DNA of 9,193 nt, taken from NCBI GenBank assembly GCA_031551595.1, contig JAVBNK010000134.1:1-9193 (forward strand). Direction: 5' to 3'. Below the pieces are notes generated by a model, which saw only the letters and a list, made by a program, of their open reading frames with translations, was not told where the DNA came from and searched no databases. This stretch comes from JAVBOW01 sp031551595 (GTDB taxonomy: Bacteria > Bacteroidota > Bacteroidia > Bacteroidales > Rikenellaceae). The number at the start of each line of letters is the position of its first letter. Position 1 is the stretch's first letter. This document shows, one piece after another, positions 6,654 to 9,193 of the stretch. Both the position numbers and the translations under genes were made by a program.

Positions 6654-6789
6654 TAACGTGAATGGCGCTTAATGAATCGCGTTTTGTTAACGTGAGTCGG
6701 GATCTTATCCCGGACGACCATTGGGCCATCGGCCGTGCCAGGCCGATGGCCCAATGGAATAATGAGCTGCTTAAACGCAACCCACGTTA
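6654..6789. repeat. Repeat-like element with imperfect 19-bp terminal inverted repeats
   Basis: TAACGTGAATGGCGCTTAA (6654-6672) matches the reverse complement of 6771-6789 at 15 of 19 bases. TAACGTG recurs at 6688-6694. Inside lie the small hairpin CGGGAT-CTT-ATCCCG (6698-6712) and a perfect 17-bp hairpin (6718-6757). ATCTTAT followed by CCCG occurs twice in direct orientation (6702-6712 and 6789-6800, the latter with one extra A). The nested symmetry in a gap between convergent genes suggests a dispersed intergenic repeat or MITE-like relic. Short ORFs across it (for example 6662-6868 plus and 6653-6928 minus) look like by-products. Confidence 0.45.
6718..6757. repeat. Perfect 17-bp hairpin
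   Basis: Positions 6718-6734 are the exact reverse complement of 6741-6757, with a six-base loop GTGCCA. The stem is strong and G+C-rich (CCATTGGGCCATCGGCC on the left arm) and has no T-tract on either side, so it is not a standard terminator. It lies in the centre of the 6654-6789 element. It could slow or protect transcripts arriving from either side, or be the core of a mobile repeat. Confidence 0.7.
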
Positions 6790-6866
6790 TCTTATACCCG
6801 AGAATCATCCTGCGCCCGTCCGCAGCCGGCAAAAAGGGCGTTTCAAGGGCGGCACGCTCCCGATTT

Positions 6867-6888
6867 AACAATGCGTTGCATTGTTTTC
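6867..6888 (+). terminator. Weak terminator-like hairpin
   Basis: AACAATGC (6867-6874) pairs perfectly with GCATTGTT (6878-6885) around a three-base loop and is followed by TTCC, giving TTGTTTTCC at the 3' end. It may be a backup terminator on the plus strand for pgk read-through. The stem is A+T-rich and the T-tract short, so this is tentative. Confidence 0.35.
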
Positions 6889-6996
6889 CTCCCGCGGCCC
6901 CGGCCCTCGCTCCGTAGCGTCGGTCCAACCCTTTGCCCGGGGTGGCTGCGGGCTGACGGCCTTGCCAGGCAAGGCAATGCCGGTCGCAACGACAGA
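6889..6996. other. G+C-rich non-coding stretch between hairpins
   Basis: No credible gene was seen here. There is an imperfect stem from 6891-6901 to 6938-6952 (CCCGC with GCGGG at its base) and a small perfect one, GCCTTGCC-A-GGCAAGGC, at 6959-6975. Both fold on either strand. No known RNA family was recognised. Confidence 0.3.
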
Positions 6997-7022
6997 AAAG
7001 CCCCCGCTTCTGCGGGGGCTTT
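6997..7022 (-). terminator. Intrinsic terminator of the efflux genes
   Basis: A perfect 11-bp stem (6997-7007 with 7012-7022, arms AAAGCCCCCGC and GCGGGGGCTTT) with a four-base loop. Read on the minus strand it is followed by further T residues (CTTTTCTG around the arm end). It begins four bases after the stop codon of the outer-membrane gene. The A/T symmetry means it could also stop plus-strand transcripts. Confidence 0.85.
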
Positions 7023-7026
7023 CGTA

Positions 7027-8211
7027 TTACAGATCGATTCGGAGCAACTCCGCGACGGCCTTGCGGTACTGCAACTCGAAGTCGAGCGCCGATTCCTGCA
7101 TCTGCACGATCGAGAGCATCTCCGTGAAATAATCCACCACCGAGATCTGCCCCGCGTCGATCGCCTTGTTCAGCAACTCGGCGTTGCGCTCGGGCGAGAG
7201 TACCTTCAGGCGGTCGTTATAGGCCTTCAGCAGCAGCCCCGCCTGGGCGTGCAGGCGGCGCAGGTCGACCTCCATCGACGAGAGCCCCCCGCGCAGTTCG
7301 ACCGCCGCCGCATGTTGTTCGGCACGCGCACGTTTGACCGTATGGCGGCCTTCGAACAACGGGACGGTCATCCCCATCTTGACGCCGTCGAAATGCTCGC
7401 CGGGAGCGGTTTCGCGGCGGTATCCGACCTCGAATCTGGGCAAGGACCCGCCACGGGCCACCTTCACCTGGCGTCCGGCGGCATCCGAAGCCCGGCGCAG
7501 TGCATCCAGGCCCGGATCACCCTGGCGGTATCGCTCCAGGAGTCCCTCCAGGGCAGGCAGCCCGGGCAACGGGCCGGGACCGTCCGGCGTACTGACTTCC
7601 GGCATAACACCCCCGTTCAGGTTGCTCAAACGGGCCATGCAGGCCTCGATCTCGACCTCGTTCGCATGGAGCTTGTAATGGGCGTTGGCCAACTCGATGT
7701 CGGCCTTGTTGCGTTCCAGCACGTTCGCATCGCCCGCCTCGACCTTTTTGGCATACATCTCCGCCAGGCGGCGGGCATTGGCTTCCATATCGACGTAAAG
7801 TTCGCCCCGCCTCATCAGGAACAGCAGGTCGAGGTAAGTCTGCCCGGCTTCCAGGAGCACCTCCTGCCGCAGGGCGTCGTACTGGCTGTCGTACTGCGCG
7901 GCCAGGGTGCGGGCCAGCTTGCCCCGGGTGGCGTAGAGGGTCGGGAAATCGAACCCCTGCACCACGTTCAGCTCGCCCGAGTTGCCCACGGCACGCGAAC
8001 TGCCCCACAAGTAGTCATACCCTACGGACGGATTGGGCAGGTTATTCGCCGAACGGGCTTCGAGCGCGCGCGCATCGGCGGTCTGCCGCGCAGCCTGCAG
8101 CGTGGGGTTATTCCGCTCGACCTGTTGCAGCAGCCCGTCAGGCGTCTGCGTCTGCGCCTGTGTCGGCGATGCGAGGGCGAACGCCAGCGCCGCCATGATT
8201 ATCTTTTTCAT
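7027..8211 (-). CDS. TolC-like outer membrane efflux protein (OEP family)
   Basis: Predicted outer-membrane/periplasmic channel that completes a tripartite RND exporter. The 394 residues begin with a clear signal peptide: MKK, then a hydrophobic run to about residue 15, and a likely cleavage after A19 (PTQA/Q). The mature part is helix-rich with two OEP halves, about 25-195 and 215-394. These contain Q-, E- and A-rich coiled-coil segments and periodic patterns such as NNPTLQAAR near the N-terminus and a YFTEMLSIVQMQ segment near the C-terminus. It is a little shorter than CzcC/CusC proteins (about 415-460 aa). The start at 8211 is preferred because it supplies the Lys residues of the signal peptide; the internal ATG at 8196 would lose them. 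It overlaps the end of the RND gene by 74 bp and is followed directly by a strong terminator, so it is the last gene of its operon. Substrate cannot be read from this protein; the neighbouring pump suggests metal ions. Confidence 0.9.
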   Translation of the reverse strand: MKKIIMAALAFALASPTQAQTQTPDGLLQQVERNNPTLQAARQTADARALEARSANNLPNPSVGYDYLWGSSRAVGNSGELNVVQGFDFPTLYATRGKLARTLAAQYDSQYDALRQEVLLEAGQTYLDLLFLMRRGELYVDMEANARRLAEMYAKKVEAGDANVLERNKADIELANAHYKLHANEVEIEACMARLSNLNGGVMPEVSTPDGPGPLPGLPALEGLLERYRQGDPGLDALRRASDAAGRQVKVARGGSLPRFEVGYRRETAPGEHFDGVKMGMTVPLFEGRHTVKRARAEQHAAAVELRGGLSSMEVDLRRLHAQAGLLLKAYNDRLKVLSPERNAELLNKAIDAGQISVVDYFTEMLSIVQMQESALDFELQYRKAVAELLRIDL

Positions 8212-9193
8212 CTTTCTTTCGGTTAAGGAGTATATAGATCACCGGGATCACAAAACAATTCAGTAGCGTCGAGCTGATCAGCCCGCCTAAAATGACTTTC
8301 GCCATCGGGCTTTGGATCTCGTTGCCGGAGATGTCGCCGCCCAGGGCCAGCGGTATGAGCGCCAGCGCCGAGCTGAGCGAAGTCATCAGGATCGGGTTAA
8401 GCCTGTCGAGTGAGCCATGGATAACGCTGTCGTAGAGCGAATGGCCTTCTTCACGCAGGTGCGAATAGCGGCTCACGAGCAGGATGCCATTGCGCACGGC
8501 GATCCCCAGCAGCGAAATGAACCCGATCACGGCAGGGATCGACACCACGCCCGAGGTGATCCATATCGCCATCACCCCGCCCACCAGCGCGAACGGCAGG
8601 TTGAGCATCACCACCCCCGACAGCGACGCGCTGCGGAACTCGCGGAACATGATCAGGAAAATGACCAGGATGGCGATCACCGAGGCGAACAGCAGCCGTC
8701 GCGAGGCCTCCTGCTGGCTCTCGAACTGGCCGCCGTATTCGATGTAATAACCCTCCGGAAGGGTGATATTGCGCCCGATCGAGGCCTGGATCTGCTCCAC
8801 AGCCCCCCCCAGGTCGCCGTCCGTCACGTTGGCCGACACGACGATCTTGCGCTTTACGTTCTCACGGCTCACCGAGTTGGGACCGGACGTGGAAACCACC
8901 TCGGCCACGTAACTCAGCGGAAGCTTTTCGTCCCCGGCGTCGATCAGCAGGTTTTCGATCGCCTCCATGGTCGAGCGCTCGCCGTCGGCCACCCTGACCG
9001 TCACGTCGAACGCGCGGCCGTTGTCATAAACCTGCGAAACGGCCGTCCCCGACAGCGCCACCGACACGAATTCGGCGAATTCCGGCATCGTGATGCCGTA
9101 ACGCGCCAGCATCCCGCGCCGCGGCACGATCTGCAACTGCGGGCGTTCGACCTGCTGTTCGACGTTCACGTCCGCCAGCGAGGGAATGCTGTC
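8138..9193 (-). CDS. CusA/CzcA-type RND efflux pump, partial (C-terminal 351 residues)
   Basis: Inner-membrane proton-driven exporter of the heavy-metal efflux RND family. The frame is open to the right edge, so roughly the first two thirds are missing, including the TM4 proton-relay residues needed to judge substrate class. The fragment starts in the second periplasmic loop (ADVNVEQQ, LQIVPRRGMLARYGI, typical of CusA/CzcA) and runs through five membrane segments, about fragment residues 166-184, 192-213, 219-241, 267-285 and 296-322. LLGIAVRNGILLVSRY, HGSLDRLNPILMTSL and GNEIQSPMAKVILGGLISS are strongly conserved blocks of the family. The last 24 residues are polar and Gly/Asp/Ala-rich and are encoded inside the start of the downstream channel gene. 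A membrane-fusion protein gene is expected upstream, outside the window. The metal specificity (Cu/Ag, Zn/Co/Cd) cannot be told from this part, and a non-metal substrate is possible. Confidence 0.93.
   Translation of the reverse strand, partial: DSIPSLADVNVEQQVERPQLQIVPRRGMLARYGITMPEFAEFVSVALSGTAVSQVYDNGRAFDVTVRVADGERSTMEAIENLLIDAGDEKLPLSYVAEVVSTSGPNSVSRENVKRKIVVSANVTDGDLGGAVEQIQASIGRNITLPEGYYIEYGGQFESQQEASRRLLFASVIAILVIFLIMFREFRSASLSGVVMLNLPFALVGGVMAIWITSGVVSIPAVIGFISLLGIAVRNGILLVSRYSHLREEGHSLYDSVIHGSLDRLNPILMTSLSSALALIPLALGGDISGNEIQSPMAKVILGGLISSTLLNCFVIPVIYILLNRKKDEKDNHGGAGVRPRIADTGADADA

Noticed and set aside
6654..6800. CRISPR array from repeated TAACGTG and ATCTTAT words
   Set aside because: Copies are few, short, imperfect, in mixed orientation and unevenly spaced; no cas genes are nearby.
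6653..6928. Short ORFs (91 aa minus, 68 aa plus) between pgk and the efflux genes
   Set aside because: They read through the inverted-repeat element on both strands and match no family that I recognise.
6871..8226. 451-codon open frame on the plus strand opposite the TolC-like gene
   Set aside because: It is the antisense of a well-supported channel gene in G+C-rich sequence and shows no recognisable domain.

Overview
The window looks like a piece of chromosome from a G+C-rich member of the Bacteroidota, most like the Rikenellaceae (Alistipes-type). This is inferred from three things. The predicted proteins have a Bacteroidota flavour: a PolA with a long Pro/Ala linker, a long PGK and a CusA/CzcA-type pump followed by a short OEP protein. 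There is a TAACTTTA box resembling the Bacteroidota -7 consensus (TAnnTTTG) in front of pgk. Strong Shine-Dalgarno sites are generally absent. The gene content is mostly housekeeping. No phage, transposase, CRISPR, rRNA or tRNA gene was seen.

Layout. Positions 1-2408 (minus) hold most of DNA polymerase I (polA), cut by the left edge inside polymerase motif B. Positions 2438-2546 are a large near-perfect palindrome between queD and polA. Positions 2552-3025 (minus) encode a QueD-type 6-carboxytetrahydropterin synthase (queuosine precursor synthesis). Positions 3162-3641 (minus) encode an Lrp/AsnC regulator. Positions 3642-3945 are non-coding but rich in inverted repeats, including a possible three-way junction and the kbl terminator. 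Positions 3946-5133 (minus) encode 2-amino-3-ketobutyrate CoA ligase (kbl). Positions 5134-5322 are the A+T-rich divergent promoter region between kbl and pgk. Positions 5323-6582 (plus) encode phosphoglycerate kinase (pgk). Positions 6583-7026 lie between convergent genes and carry a terminator for each side plus a 136-bp repeat-like element with a perfect 17-bp hairpin. Positions 7027-8211 (minus) encode a TolC-like outer-membrane efflux protein. Positions 8138-9193 (minus) hold the C-terminal third of a CusA/CzcA-type RND pump, cut by the right edge.

How they work together. The RND pump and the TolC-like channel form one translationally overlapping unit that probably exports metal ions or other toxic compounds across both membranes. 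Its membrane-fusion partner is not in view. The kbl gene (threonine/glycine catabolism) lies just upstream of an Lrp-family gene, a class that often senses amino acids, so a regulatory link is plausible but unproven. The genes polA, queD and pgk are independent core functions. I see no convincing new multi-gene system. The less explained material is the intergenic structure at 2438-2546, 3671-3917 and 6654-6789, and the 74-bp pump/channel overlap.
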